NCBI GenBank assembly: GCA_946410535.1
Contig: CAMKAR010000057.1
Coordinates: 1-9,953 of the forward strand
Direction: 5' to 3'
From: an uncultured Bacteroidales bacterium
GTDB lineage: Bacteria; Bacteroidota; Bacteroidia; Bacteroidales; F082
DNA: 9,953 nucleotides
Positions 1 through 6,635 of the stretch are shown in pieces. The notes beneath the pieces are model-generated. The model ran no database searches. It worked only from the letters and a program-made list of their open reading frames with translations, and was not told the DNA's origin. Position 1 is the first letter of the stretch. Each line of letters opens with the position of its first letter. Made by a program: the position numbers and the translations under genes.

Positions 1-858
1 CTTGTAGGCGATGTTGCCGACTTCGAGGCAGGGGAACACGAGGGTGTTGGCCTTGCCAGCCACAGGGCTACCCGGGGCCTTGCTGGCACCCACCGAAGGC
101 ACGATGGCGGCGTCGGCTTGCAGCTCGCCGTCGAGGACGAGGTCGGGGCGACGCTCCTTGGCGATGCGTGTGGCTTCGATGACCTTGTCGACCACCTCAT
201 GCTTGGCGCTGCCCTTGGTGGAGAAGCTCAAGATGGCCGTGACGGGGTCGATTTTGGCGATGGCCTTGGCGGTGTCGGCGGTGCAGATGGCGATTTCGGC
301 CAGCTGCTCAGCCGTCGGCATGGGCGTGACGGCGCAGTCGGCAAACACCATGCGACCGTTGGTGCCGTAGGGGCAACCTTCGGGCAGGAACATTGTGAAG
401 GCGCCGCTGACGCAGCTCACACCAGGCACCGTCTTGATGATTTGCAGGGCAGGACGCAGCATGTCGCCCGTGGTCGAGCGGGCACCGCTGACGAGACCGT
501 CGGCTTCGCCGGCCTTCACCATCAGGATGCCGAGGTACATGAAGTTCTGGGCCAGGTCGTCGGCTTGCTCGGGCGTCATGCCTTTGGCTTTGCGCAGTTC
601 ATAGAGCAGGTCGGCATATTTCTGTTTGTCGGGGTTGTTCTTCGGGTCGACGATGCGGGCCTTGCCGATGTTTTGGAGACCGAATTCGGCGGTCATCTCC
701 TTGATTTTCTCGGCGGGACCGATGAGGATGATGTCGGCCACTCCGTCAGCCAAAAGGCGGTCGGCGGCTTTTAGGGTGCGGGGCTCGTCGCCCTCGGGGA
801 GCACAATGCGTTGCTTGTTGGCTTGCGCATTGGCAATGATTTCTTGCATTAAATCCAT
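1..858 (-). CDS. pta: Phosphate acetyltransferase, 3' end cut by window edge
   Basis: Phosphate acetyltransferase interconverts acetyl-CoA and acetyl phosphate in the cytoplasm, the step before acetate kinase in acetate/ATP production. The frame is open from the ATG at 858 to the window edge, giving 286 residues; single-domain Pta proteins are about 330-340 long, so roughly 50 C-terminal residues are missing. Visible family features are the N-terminal RIVLPEGDEPRTLKAADRL stretch (residues 17-35), ADGLVSGARSTTGDMLRP (119-136), SGAFTMFLPEG (151-161), and the later STKGSAKHE and DGELQADAAIVPSV segments (213-256). There is no sign of the extra N-terminal domains found in enterobacterial Pta. ATG at 858 is chosen because the protein then begins MDLMQEI, as homologues do; Met4 is the only close alternative. 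It has its own promoter and a G-free leader. Acetate kinase is the expected partner but would lie outside the window. Identification is firm from sequence recognition. Confidence 0.96.
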   Translation of the reverse strand, partial: MDLMQEIIANAQANKQRIVLPEGDEPRTLKAADRLLADGVADIILIGPAEKIKEMTAEFGLQNIGKARIVDPKNNPDKQKYADLLYELRKAKGMTPEQADDLAQNFMYLGILMVKAGEADGLVSGARSTTGDMLRPALQIIKTVPGVSCVSGAFTMFLPEGCPYGTNGRMVFADCAVTPMPTAEQLAEIAICTADTAKAIAKIDPVTAILSFSTKGSAKHEVVDKVIEATRIAKERRPDLVLDGELQADAAIVPSVGASKAPGSPVAGKANTLVFPCLEVGNIAYK

Positions 859-871
859 GTTCAGGTGTTTA

Positions 872-903
872 ATTGTTGATTGATTATTGTTTGATTGTTG
901 ATT
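872..903 (-). repeat. Direct repeat in the G-free leader of pta
   Basis: The 10-base word ATTGTTGATT occurs exactly at 872-881 and again at 894-903, 22 bases apart, with a partial copy between. Read as pta mRNA this lies in the untranslated leader, which has no G between about 904 and 863. Such a leader should be unstructured, which suits translation initiation in Bacteroidota, where Shine-Dalgarno pairing is weak. The repeats are seen; the role is inferred. Confidence 0.5.
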
Positions 904-918
904 TCAAAAATAGACCTG

Positions 919-951
919 CAAAGTTAGTAAGTTTTTGCCTTGGTTTGCAAA
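919..951 (-). promoter_or_regulatory. Bacteroidota-type promoter of pta
   Basis: On the minus strand a -7 box TAACTTTG (complement of 919-926) matches TAnnTTTG exactly. A -33 TTTG (complement of 948-951) lies 21 bases upstream, within the known spacing for the Bacteroidota primary sigma factor. Transcription would start near 912-914 and leave a leader of about 55 bases before the ATG at 858. Confidence 0.72.
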
Positions 952-967
952 TAATCCATTATTTTTG
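934..967 (+). promoter_or_regulatory. Bacteroidota-type promoter of the DUF4271-hemD-rnpA cluster
   Basis: A -7 box TATTTTTG at 960-967 matches TAnnTTTG. A TTTG at 934-937 lies 22 bases upstream, slightly wider than usual. It interleaves with the divergent pta promoter, so the two polymerases would compete for the same DNA. Transcription should start near 972-974, about 15 bases before the DUF4271 ATG at 989, leaving little room for a ribosome binding site. Confidence 0.6.
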
Positions 968-988
968 CAGCGGAAAAAATAGCGTATC

Positions 989-1831
989 ATGCCGCAGTAT
1001 CCCGACATATTCTACCATAGCCCTTTCGAGACCGTTGCCCAACATGCTGATACATTGCAGGTTGTCGACACTGTTCCGATGGCCGATACCCTTGTTGCCG
1101 ACAGTGTGGTACCGAGTTTCATCACCGAGGGCTTCCATGGCACGCTGACGCCCATGCTGCGAATGACTTACGAGATCCTGCAAGGCTGGAACCTGGCCCT
1201 ATTGGGGCTGATGCTGTTGCTCATCGTGCTCAACAAGCAGCTCTATCCCCGCCAGTTCCGTCAGGTGCTGTCGGTGCCTGGAGGCGTGGCTCACACCAAC
1301 CAGCTGCTGCGCGAGTGGAACCCGATGGGCAGCTTCCTTTGCGTGTCGTTCTCGTTGGGCTATGTCCTGCTGATGGCGTTGTTTGTCCAAAAAAGCTGTG
1401 TGGTGCTGTCGCACGACGTGTTGGCCTACAACGGCTGGCGCATGTATTGGACCCTTGCCGCTGGCGTGACTGCCTGGGTGGTTTTCCGCTATCTGATGCT
1501 GCATTTCGTCAACTGGCTCTTCGACACTCGCGACACCATCGACCGCCAGATGACCGTGCAGTTTTCCATCTCCATTTTCACGCTCATCGTCATGATTCCC
1601 ATCGTCCTTTTGCTGCTCTACAATCCCACGAAATACTTTGTTTGGATTGGCGTTGCGGTATTGGGCTTGGCGGCGGTTTTGAGGCTCGTTTTGGGCGTGA
1701 TTGAGACGAGAGTTTCGACAAAAATATCATCGTTTTACATTTTTTTGTATCTTTGCGCCCTCGAAATCGCACCCGTTGCAACACTCGTGACAGCAGGCTG
1801 GCGATACTTTAGTCAAGGTTCTGTCTTTTAA
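989..1831 (+). CDS. DUF4271 family integral membrane protein
   Basis: This 280-residue protein has a polar N-terminal segment (about residues 1-65) rich in Val, Asp and Thr, then about six membrane segments: roughly 68-85, 108-130, 152-172, 190-212, 215-236 and 250-272. It matches the Bacteroidota-specific DUF4271 family in topology, in the C-terminal YIFLYLCALEIAP region, and in its place directly upstream of hemD and rnpA, where that family is characteristically found. The biochemical function is unknown; the next gene suggests nothing firm beyond co-transcription. ATG at 989 follows the predicted promoter by about 20 bases and has no clear Shine-Dalgarno. The family name comes from recognition plus synteny, not a search. 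The last 80 codons are more AT-rich than the rest and contain a promoter-like box. Confidence 0.85.
   Translation: MPQYPDIFYHSPFETVAQHADTLQVVDTVPMADTLVADSVVPSFITEGFHGTLTPMLRMTYEILQGWNLALLGLMLLLIVLNKQLYPRQFRQVLSVPGGVAHTNQLLREWNPMGSFLCVSFSLGYVLLMALFVQKSCVVLSHDVLAYNGWRMYWTLAAGVTAWVVFRYLMLHFVNWLFDTRDTIDRQMTVQFSISIFTLIVMIPIVLLLLYNPTKYFVWIGVAVLGLAAVLRLVLGVIETRVSTKISSFYIFLYLCALEIAPVATLVTAGWRYFSQGSVF
1748..1755 (+). promoter_or_regulatory. Possible internal -7 box upstream of hemD
   Basis: TATCTTTG, followed by CG, is an exact TAnnTTTG box inside the 3' end of the DUF4271 gene, about 140 bases before hemD and preceded by a T-run. No TTTG is found 19-22 bases upstream. The box also encodes Tyr-Leu-Cys in a stretch that seems conserved in this protein family, so it may be a coincidence of coding. 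Confidence 0.3.
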
Positions 1832-1896
1832 CGAGTTATATGATTTGGATGCGGTAAAAAACCGAGTATTTAGACGTTCAAAAAGAAAAGGAAAAG

Positions 1897-2661
1897 ATGA
1901 AGATCAAGTCAATTTTGGTGTCACAACCCAAGCCTGCCGACATTTCGAAGACTCCCTTTGCTGACATGATGAAAAAGTATGGTGTGAACTTCACTTTCGA
2001 GAAGTTCATCAAGCTCGATGATGTCACCGCCAGCGAGCTTCGGCAGGAACATATCAAGTTGCCGGACTACACGGCCATCATCCTCACCAGCCGCAACGCC
2101 ATCGACCATTTCTTCCGCGTGGCCAAGGAGATGCGTTATGCCGTGCCCGAGACCCTGAAGTATTTCTGCATCAACGAGTCGACGGCGTTCTATCTGCAAC
2201 GCTATGTGCAGTACCGCAAACGCAAGGTCTTCTATGGCAACCAGACCCTCAACGACCTCATCGACATCATGAAGAAGCACAAGGATGAGAAATACCTTTA
2301 CTGCTGCTCCGACATCAGCTCCGACTCGACCACCGACCTGCTGACCGCCGCCAAGCTCAACTTCACCAAGGCCGTGATGTTCCGCACCGTCTCCGCCGAC
2401 CTCAAGGACGTGATCAAGATCGAGGACTACGATATGTTAGTGTTCTTCAGCCCCGCCGGTATCCATTCCTTGAAAGAGAACTTCCCCGACTTCGAGCAGA
2501 AGGAAGTCGCCATCGGCGGTTTCGGCGAGGCCACCTGCCATGCCATCACCGAGGCCGGCTTCGAGCTTAGTTTCCGCGCTCCCACCCAAACGGCACCTTC
2601 CATGACCATGGCCATCGAGGAATACCTCGCCGCCGAGTACAAAAAGAGCAAGAAGAAATAA
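1897..2661 (+). CDS. hemD: Uroporphyrinogen-III synthase
   Basis: HemD cyclises hydroxymethylbilane to uroporphyrinogen III, with inversion of ring D, at the branch point of heme, siroheme and corrinoid synthesis; it is cytoplasmic. The 254-residue length is typical. The divergent family is recognisable by its two alternating alpha/beta halves: an N-terminal ILVSQPKP strand (6-13), DYTAIILTSRNAIDHFF (about 57-73), YLYCCSDIS in the linker, and DMLVFFSPAGIHSLKENFP (about 179-197), followed by VAIGGFGEATCHAITEAGF. The SRNA and SPAGI segments are where the family binds its tetrapyrrole substrate. The C-terminus is Lys-rich. ATG at 1897 is preceded by a purine-only A-rich tract that can serve as a weak ribosome site. 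The gene lies between DUF4271 and rnpA, as is usual in Bacteroidales. Whether the organism makes heme fully or only corrinoids cannot be told here. Confidence 0.92.
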   Translation: MKIKSILVSQPKPADISKTPFADMMKKYGVNFTFEKFIKLDDVTASELRQEHIKLPDYTAIILTSRNAIDHFFRVAKEMRYAVPETLKYFCINESTAFYLQRYVQYRKRKVFYGNQTLNDLIDIMKKHKDEKYLYCCSDISSDSTTDLLTAAKLNFTKAVMFRTVSADLKDVIKIEDYDMLVFFSPAGIHSLKENFPDFEQKEVAIGGFGEATCHAITEAGFELSFRAPTQTAPSMTMAIEEYLAAEYKKSKKK

Positions 2662-2687
2662 CCTTCTGCCTTACAAAGCGTTAACCT

Positions 2688-3098
2688 ATGGCGGCCAAGG
2701 AGGGACTCCCGAAATACGAACGCATCTGCAAGGATAACGACATCCAGGCCCTTTTTGGCAAGGGCTTGGGCGTGAGCGTTTATCCTTATCGCGTGATTTT
2801 CATTTTCCGGCACGACGATGACCATCCCGTCACCGTCCGCCTCCTTGTCTCGGTCTCCAAGAAACGTTTCCACCATGCCTTCAAGCGCAACCGTGTGAAA
2901 CGGCTGATACGCGAGGCGTGGCGGCGCAACAAGGGCCAGCTCTACGAAATCTGCCAAAGGGATAATATTTCGCTCGATGTCGCGTTAGTCTATACGGCCA
3001 CGGTCATCCACAGCTACGAGGAAATGCTTGCGAAGACGAAGAAAGCCGTCAACGAGATTGCCAAGAACTATGAAAAGCATCGCAAAACTCCCAGCTAA
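2688..3098 (+). CDS. rnpA: Ribonuclease P protein component
   Basis: RnpA is the small basic protein that binds the catalytic RNA of RNase P and helps it bind and cleave pre-tRNA 5' leaders. The 136-residue frame has the family layout: a short N-terminal segment (Y10[16 protein letters not shown]) that forms part of the pre-tRNA leader groove, a beta strand [10 protein letters not shown] (52-61), then the diagnostic RNR motif, [14 protein letters not shown] (66-79), on the central helix. The protein is strongly basic, with a Lys-rich C-terminal helix (114-136) a little longer than in many homologues. ATG at 2688 is the first Met after hemD, 26 bases beyond its stop, with no good Shine-Dalgarno. 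Its 3' end overlaps yidD by 29 bases in another frame, the familiar rnpA-yidD pairing. The usual neighbour rpmH is absent, as is normal for this phylum. Confidence 0.97.
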   Translation: MAAKEGLPKYERICKDNDIQALFGKGLGVSVYPYRVIFIFRHDDDHPVTVRLLVSVSKKRFHHAFKRNRVKRLIREAWRRNKGQLYEICQRDNISLDVALVYTATVIHSYEEMLAKTKKAVNEIAKNYEKHRKTPS

Positions 3099-3300
3099 GT
3101 TCCTGATCCTGTTGATCCGAATCTATCAGGTGACGCTTTCCCCTTATCTTGGCAAGAGCTGTCGCTACACGCCCACCTGCTCCAACTACGGCATCGAGGC
3201 GATTGGGAAATACGGCTTCTTCAAAGGCGGTTGGCTCACCTTCAAGCGCATCCTCTCGTGCAACCCATGGGGCGGCAGTGGCTACGACCCAGTCCCGTAG
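3070..3300 (+). CDS. yidD: Membrane protein insertion efficiency factor YidD
   Basis: YidD is a small protein on the inner face of the cytoplasmic membrane that improves insertion of membrane proteins through YidC/Sec. With the start at 3070 it has 76 residues: an amphipathic N-terminal helix ([10 protein letters not shown], 11-20), [17 protein letters not shown] (24-40) carrying the conserved Cys31 and Cys37, a [14 protein letters not shown] block (54-67) with Cys64, and the closing GGSGYDPVP that matches the family's G-(H/Y)DPVP end. The frame is also open further upstream from an ATG at 3028, but that would add Arg-rich residues read out of frame within rnpA and absent from the family, so 3070 is preferred. 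It overlaps rnpA by 29 bases, suggesting translational coupling. Its stop codon lies inside a palindrome described separately. Confidence 0.95.
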   Translation: MKSIAKLPAKFLILLIRIYQVTLSPYLGKSCRYTPTCSNYGIEAIGKYGFFKGGWLTFKRILSCNPWGGSGYDPVP

Positions 3301-3338
3301 GGACGACATACTAGTAAGCAGGCGACGTGAGTCCCTGC
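3292..3338 (+). repeat. Double-hairpin palindromic element at the yidD 3' end
   Basis: Hairpin 1 is GTCCC-GTA-GGGAC at 3292-3304, a perfect 5-base stem containing the yidD stop codon TAG. Hairpin 2 is at 3318-3338: GCAGG, a bulged C, GAC, a GTGA tetraloop of the stable GNRA class, GTC, CCTGC. AGGGAC (3299-3304) can instead pair with GTCCCT (3331-3336), so the two folds are mutually exclusive. No T-run follows, so this is not an ordinary intrinsic terminator. It fills most of the 58-base gap before the S41 peptidase gene. It looks like an interspersed palindromic repeat or an mRNA processing/stability site; which one is inference. Confidence 0.5.
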
Positions 3339-3358
3339 ACTAAGACAACAAACGAAAA

Positions 3359-5005
3359 ATGAAAAACATACACACCCTAATCCTCGCGCTGCTCCTCCCG
3401 CTCGGCCTCATCGCCCAAGAGAAGCAAAACAACTTCGAGATTGCCAAGAGCCTCGACATCTACAACAGCCTCCTGCGAGAGCTGAACCTCAACTACGTCG
3501 ACGAAATCAACCCGGGCGAGCTCAACGAGGCGGCCATCAACGCCATGCTCAGCGGCCTCGATCCCTACACGGTGTTCATCCCCGAGTCGGACATCGAGAA
3601 CGCCAAGTTCATGACGACGGGCGAATATGGCGGCATCGGCGCCCTCATCCAATACGACGGCGAGTTCACCCGCATCTCCGACCCCTACGAAGGGTGGCCT
3701 GCACAGAAATCCGGACTCATCGCCGGCGATGCCATCATGGAAGTGAATGGCGTCGACTGCAAGAAAAAGAACACACAGGAAGTCAGCAACTTGCTGAAAG
3801 GCCAACCAGGCACCGAGGTGAAATTGAAAATCAAGCGTTATGGGCAAGAGAAACCACTCGACATCACGCTGAAGCGCGAAAAGGTGAAGATCGACAACAT
3901 ACCTTATTATAAGGTGTTCGACAATGGCGTGGCTTACCTCTCGCTGAGCGGTTTCACCCGCGATGCCGGCAAGGAGGTGAAGGAGAAACTCGTCGAAATG
4001 AGGAAAAACCATAAGCTGAAAGGTTTCGTACTCGACTTGCGCGGCAACGGCGGCGGCTTGATGAACGAGGCTGTCGACATCGTCAACCTGTTTATTCCCA
4101 AGAACAAACCTGTCGTTTCGATGAAAGGCAAGGCAGCCACAGCCAACAGCATCCATCCCACCACCAACGAGCCTTTGGACCTCGAAATACCGCTCGCAGT
4201 GCTCGTCGACGGCAACAGCGCCTCGGCCAGCGAGATTGTGGCTGGCTCGTTGCAAGACTACGACCGCGCTGTCATCATCGGGCAACGCACTTTCGGCAAA
4301 GGCTTGGTGCAGAACATCTTGCCATTGAGCTACAACACCCAGATGAAGGTCACGGTGGCGCATTATTACATCCCCAGCGGACGTTGCATCCAGGAAATCG
4401 ACTACTCGCACAAGAAAGATACGACCAAGATGAAGAACGACACTTTGGGGAAGGCATTCAAGACCATGGGCGGACGCACCGTCTACGAAGGTCACGGCAT
4501 CACACCCGACGTGAAGGTCGACCGCGATCCTTACGCCACGGTGACGGCCTACCTCTATGGCAAGAACTTCATCTTCGACTATGCCAACAAGTTCTACAGC
4601 GAACACAAGAGCATCGACTCGGCTGACCGATTCAAAATCGACGAAGCCACCTATCAGGATTTCATGAAGTTTGTGAAAGACAAGAAGTTCAGCTATACCA
4701 CCGAGAGCGAGAAAGCCATCGAGAAGCTGAAGAAAACAGCCAAGGAAGAGGGCTATCTCGATGAGATTCAGCTGCAAATCGACCTGTTGGAAAAGAACCT
4801 CGCCGCCGAGAAGGAAAAGGACCTGCTCAACAACCGCGAGGACATCGAGGAACTGCTCCGTTCTGAGATTGTGGGACGCTATTACTACCAGAAAGGCCGC
4901 ATCGTGGCCGCCCTGCAAAACGACCCCGACCTGAAACGCGCCTTTGAGATATTGCTCAATACCAACGGCAAGGACGAATACCACACCATCTTGAGCGCCG
5001 AGTGA
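3359..5005 (+). CDS. S41 family C-terminal processing peptidase
   Basis: This is an exported serine protease of the carboxyl-terminal processing (CtpA/Prc) family, which trims or degrades envelope proteins from their C-termini. The 548 residues show a signal peptide (1-20, MKNIHTLILALLLPLGLIAQ, cleaved near Ala19/Gln20), an N-terminal helical region with the DPYTVFIP motif (68-75), a PDZ domain (about 88-172, GEYGGIGALIQ to LDITLKRE), then the protease core. The core has LDLRGNGGG (225-233) and the catalytic set Ser289 in SASASE, Lys314 in FGKG and Gln318, with the 25 and 29 residue spacings known for CtpA/CtpB. The C-terminal ~130 residues are charged and helical. All key residues are present, so it should be active. 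No promoter box is visible in the 58-base gap, so expression probably depends on read-through from yidD. The paralogue type (CtpA or Prc-like) cannot be fixed, so no symbol is given. Confidence 0.95.
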   Translation: MKNIHTLILALLLPLGLIAQEKQNNFEIAKSLDIYNSLLRELNLNYVDEINPGELNEAAINAMLSGLDPYTVFIPESDIENAKFMTTGEYGGIGALIQYDGEFTRISDPYEGWPAQKSGLIAGDAIMEVNGVDCKKKNTQEVSNLLKGQPGTEVKLKIKRYGQEKPLDITLKREKVKIDNIPYYKVFDNGVAYLSLSGFTRDAGKEVKEKLVEMRKNHKLKGFVLDLRGNGGGLMNEAVDIVNLFIPKNKPVVSMKGKAATANSIHPTTNEPLDLEIPLAVLVDGNSASASEIVAGSLQDYDRAVIIGQRTFGKGLVQNILPLSYNTQMKVTVAHYYIPSGRCIQEIDYSHKKDTTKMKNDTLGKAFKTMGGRTVYEGHGITPDVKVDRDPYATVTAYLYGKNFIFDYANKFYSEHKSIDSADRFKIDEATYQDFMKFVKDKKFSYTTESEKAIEKLKKTAKEEGYLDEIQLQIDLLEKNLAAEKEKDLLNNREDIEELLRSEIVGRYYYQKGRIVAALQNDPDLKRAFEILLNTNGKDEYHTILSAE

Positions 5006-6630
5006 TGACCCGTCAGGCTTCCATACGGCCCTATCTGAACCAAGCCTATCTCTTAGGCTTGATGATGATGGCGGTTGGCCTGACGCTCTCGCCCTTCCTG
5101 ATGGGCATGGCGAACTTCTGGCTCGTCCTCGTATGGCTCGTTGACGCTCTTGTCCCCGTCCGTCATAGTGGGCTTGACTCGCAATCTCCTAAGGGCAGGG
5201 GCTTTAAGTCCAAGCTCTCCCGTTTTTGGCACAACAAGGCCGCCGTCCTTTTGGTGGCGTTCTATCTGATGCACATCGTCGGCCTGCTGTGGACCACCGA
5301 TTTCCAGTATGCCCTGAAAGACCTGCGCGTCAAGTTGCCCATCTTGGTACTACCGCTTATCCTTTCGGGCATGGAACCCCTCGACCGCAAGCGCTTCCAC
5401 TTGGTGATGCTGGTCTATGTGCTGTCGACCTTCGTGGCGACGGTGTTCAGTAGCGTATCCTATTGGCGGCACGACTATGAGGACATCCGCGAGATTTCGC
5501 ATTTCATCAGCCACATCCGCTTCTGCCTGAACATCGTGTTTTGCATTGCCATCATCTGCTGGTATATCGTAAAATCCAAGGTTACCATAAACCGTTTCCT
5601 ACTGTTTTTCCTGCTATTGTGGTTCATATACCAAATCTACATCTTCGAGTCGCTGTCGGGCTATGTGATTCTGGCAGCGGTCGCTGTGGTCACACTTGTT
5701 TGTGCCTTGTTGCGCTGGCGAAAGGGCAAGGTCTGGGCCGTCGCGATAGGTGTGTTGGCAGTGGTGGCCGTTTTGTCAGGTGTCGTTGTCATGCAACATG
5801 CCATAAAGCCGCTGTTGAACGTGGAGCCTGTGGATTTCAGCACGTTGGAGAGAAAGACCGCACAGGGCAACACATATTGGCACGACACCGTCTACAATCC
5901 TGTTGAAGACGGCAAGTTTGTGGGGCTTTACTATTGTAAGAAGGAGATGCAGGAGGCATGGTCCGAACGGAGCACGATGCCCTTTGAAGGCACGACGACG
6001 AATGGGGAAAACCTGGAGGCTACTTTGGCTCGTTACCTGACTTCCAAGGATTTGCGGAAAGATGCCGAAGGTGTGAAGGCACTCACCGACGAGGATATCC
6101 ACAACATCGAACAAGGTGTGGCCAACTACAACAATTGGAAGCATCCAGGCTTGAGGGCGCGGCTTTCGTCAACCTTGTTCGAGTATAACCTCTATCGGCG
6201 CTTCAACAATCCCAATGGCGGGTCGCTCTCGCAGCGCATCGAGTTCACGCGGGCTTCGTTCCACCTCATCGGCCAGCATCCTTGGTTTGGCGTGGGCACG
6301 GGCGACGTGCCGCAAGCCTTCAGCCGCGCCTACGACGAACTGCAATCGCCGCTCAACGAGGAGCATCGCTTCAGGGCACACAACCAGTATCTCGCCATCG
6401 CCGTGGCCTTTGGCCTCGTTGGGCTGGCGTTTTTCCTCTTCGTTTTGCTTTATCCATGGTGTGCCAGTCGCAAGCGTCGCACCTATTTATACACGGTCTT
6501 CATCGTCATCATGACGCTCTCGATGTTGGCTGAAGACACCTTGGAGACTCAGGCTGGCGCCTCGCTGTTCGCCTTCTTCGAGGCCTTGCTGCTTTTTGCC
6601 TATCCCGTTGATAATGAAACAAAAAAATAG
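5005..6630 (+). CDS. O-antigen ligase/polymerase (Wzy_C-like) family membrane protein
   Basis: This 541-residue polytopic inner-membrane protein has about ten hydrophobic segments and one large loop (about residues 268-410) before the last ones. This is the layout of the WaaL/Wzy O-antigen ligase family, which transfers or polymerises lipid-linked polysaccharide on the periplasmic side. Support comes from HPWFGVGTGDV (425-435) and RAHNQYL (H459), matching the family's G-x-G and H-N-x-(Y/F) region. The substrate is unknown; LPS, capsule or a glycoprotein glycan are all possible, and no glycosyltransferases are adjacent. ATG at 5005 shares the A of the peptidase stop codon (TGATG), implying translational coupling; a GTG at 5002 would add one residue. 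Residues about 51-70, between the first and second hydrophobic regions, carry RHSGLDSQSPKG, which looks like a translated palindromic repeat. cdd follows after five bases. Confidence 0.85.
   Translation: MTRQASIRPYLNQAYLLGLMMMAVGLTLSPFLMGMANFWLVLVWLVDALVPVRHSGLDSQSPKGRGFKSKLSRFWHNKAAVLLVAFYLMHIVGLLWTTDFQYALKDLRVKLPILVLPLILSGMEPLDRKRFHLVMLVYVLSTFVATVFSSVSYWRHDYEDIREISHFISHIRFCLNIVFCIAIICWYIVKSKVTINRFLLFFLLLWFIYQIYIFESLSGYVILAAVAVVTLVCALLRWRKGKVWAVAIGVLAVVAVLSGVVVMQHAIKPLLNVEPVDFSTLERKTAQGNTYWHDTVYNPVEDGKFVGLYYCKKEMQEAWSERSTMPFEGTTTNGENLEATLARYLTSKDLRKDAEGVKALTDEDIHNIEQGVANYNNWKHPGLRARLSSTLFEYNLYRRFNNPNGGSLSQRIEFTRASFHLIGQHPWFGVGTGDVPQAFSRAYDELQSPLNEEHRFRAHNQYLAIAVAFGLVGLAFFLFVLLYPWCASRKRRTYLYTVFIVIMTLSMLAEDTLETQAGASLFAFFEALLLFAYPVDNETKK
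5161..5189 (+). repeat. REP-like palindrome embedded in the ligase reading frame
   Basis: These bases contain an imperfect palindrome: GTGGG (5168-5172), loop CTTGA, CTCGC (5178-5182), with two G-T wobbles, flanked by CGTCAT and AATCTCC. In frame it reads RHSGLDSQSP. The same arrangement (CGTCAT, a G-rich arm, CTTGA, a C-rich arm, AATCTCC) resembles dispersed intergenic palindromes of many bacterial genomes as I recall them. It sits in a polar linker between membrane segments, a place that tolerates insertions. The palindrome is seen; its origin as a mobile repeat is inferred. Confidence 0.55.
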
Positions 6631-6635
6631 ATGAT

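Noticed and set aside
118..774. 218-codon plus-strand frame at the left edge
   Set aside because: It is antisense to a clear pta reading frame, with low-complexity Gly/Asp/His composition and no start context.
1851..1870. Small CGGT/ACCG hairpin in the hemD leader
   Set aside because: The stem is only four pairs around an A loop with no T-run, too weak to call a terminator or riboswitch.
3028..3069. Upstream ATG extension of yidD
   Set aside because: It would add 14 Arg-rich residues that are out-of-frame rnpA codons and not part of the YidD family; the ATG at 3070 gives the usual N-terminus.
3377..4984. 535-codon open frame on the minus strand, antisense to the S41 peptidase gene
   Set aside because: The plus strand encodes a protease with every catalytic motif. 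The antisense frame is open only because of codon bias, and its product is a Val/Leu/His-rich sequence with no recognisable domain.
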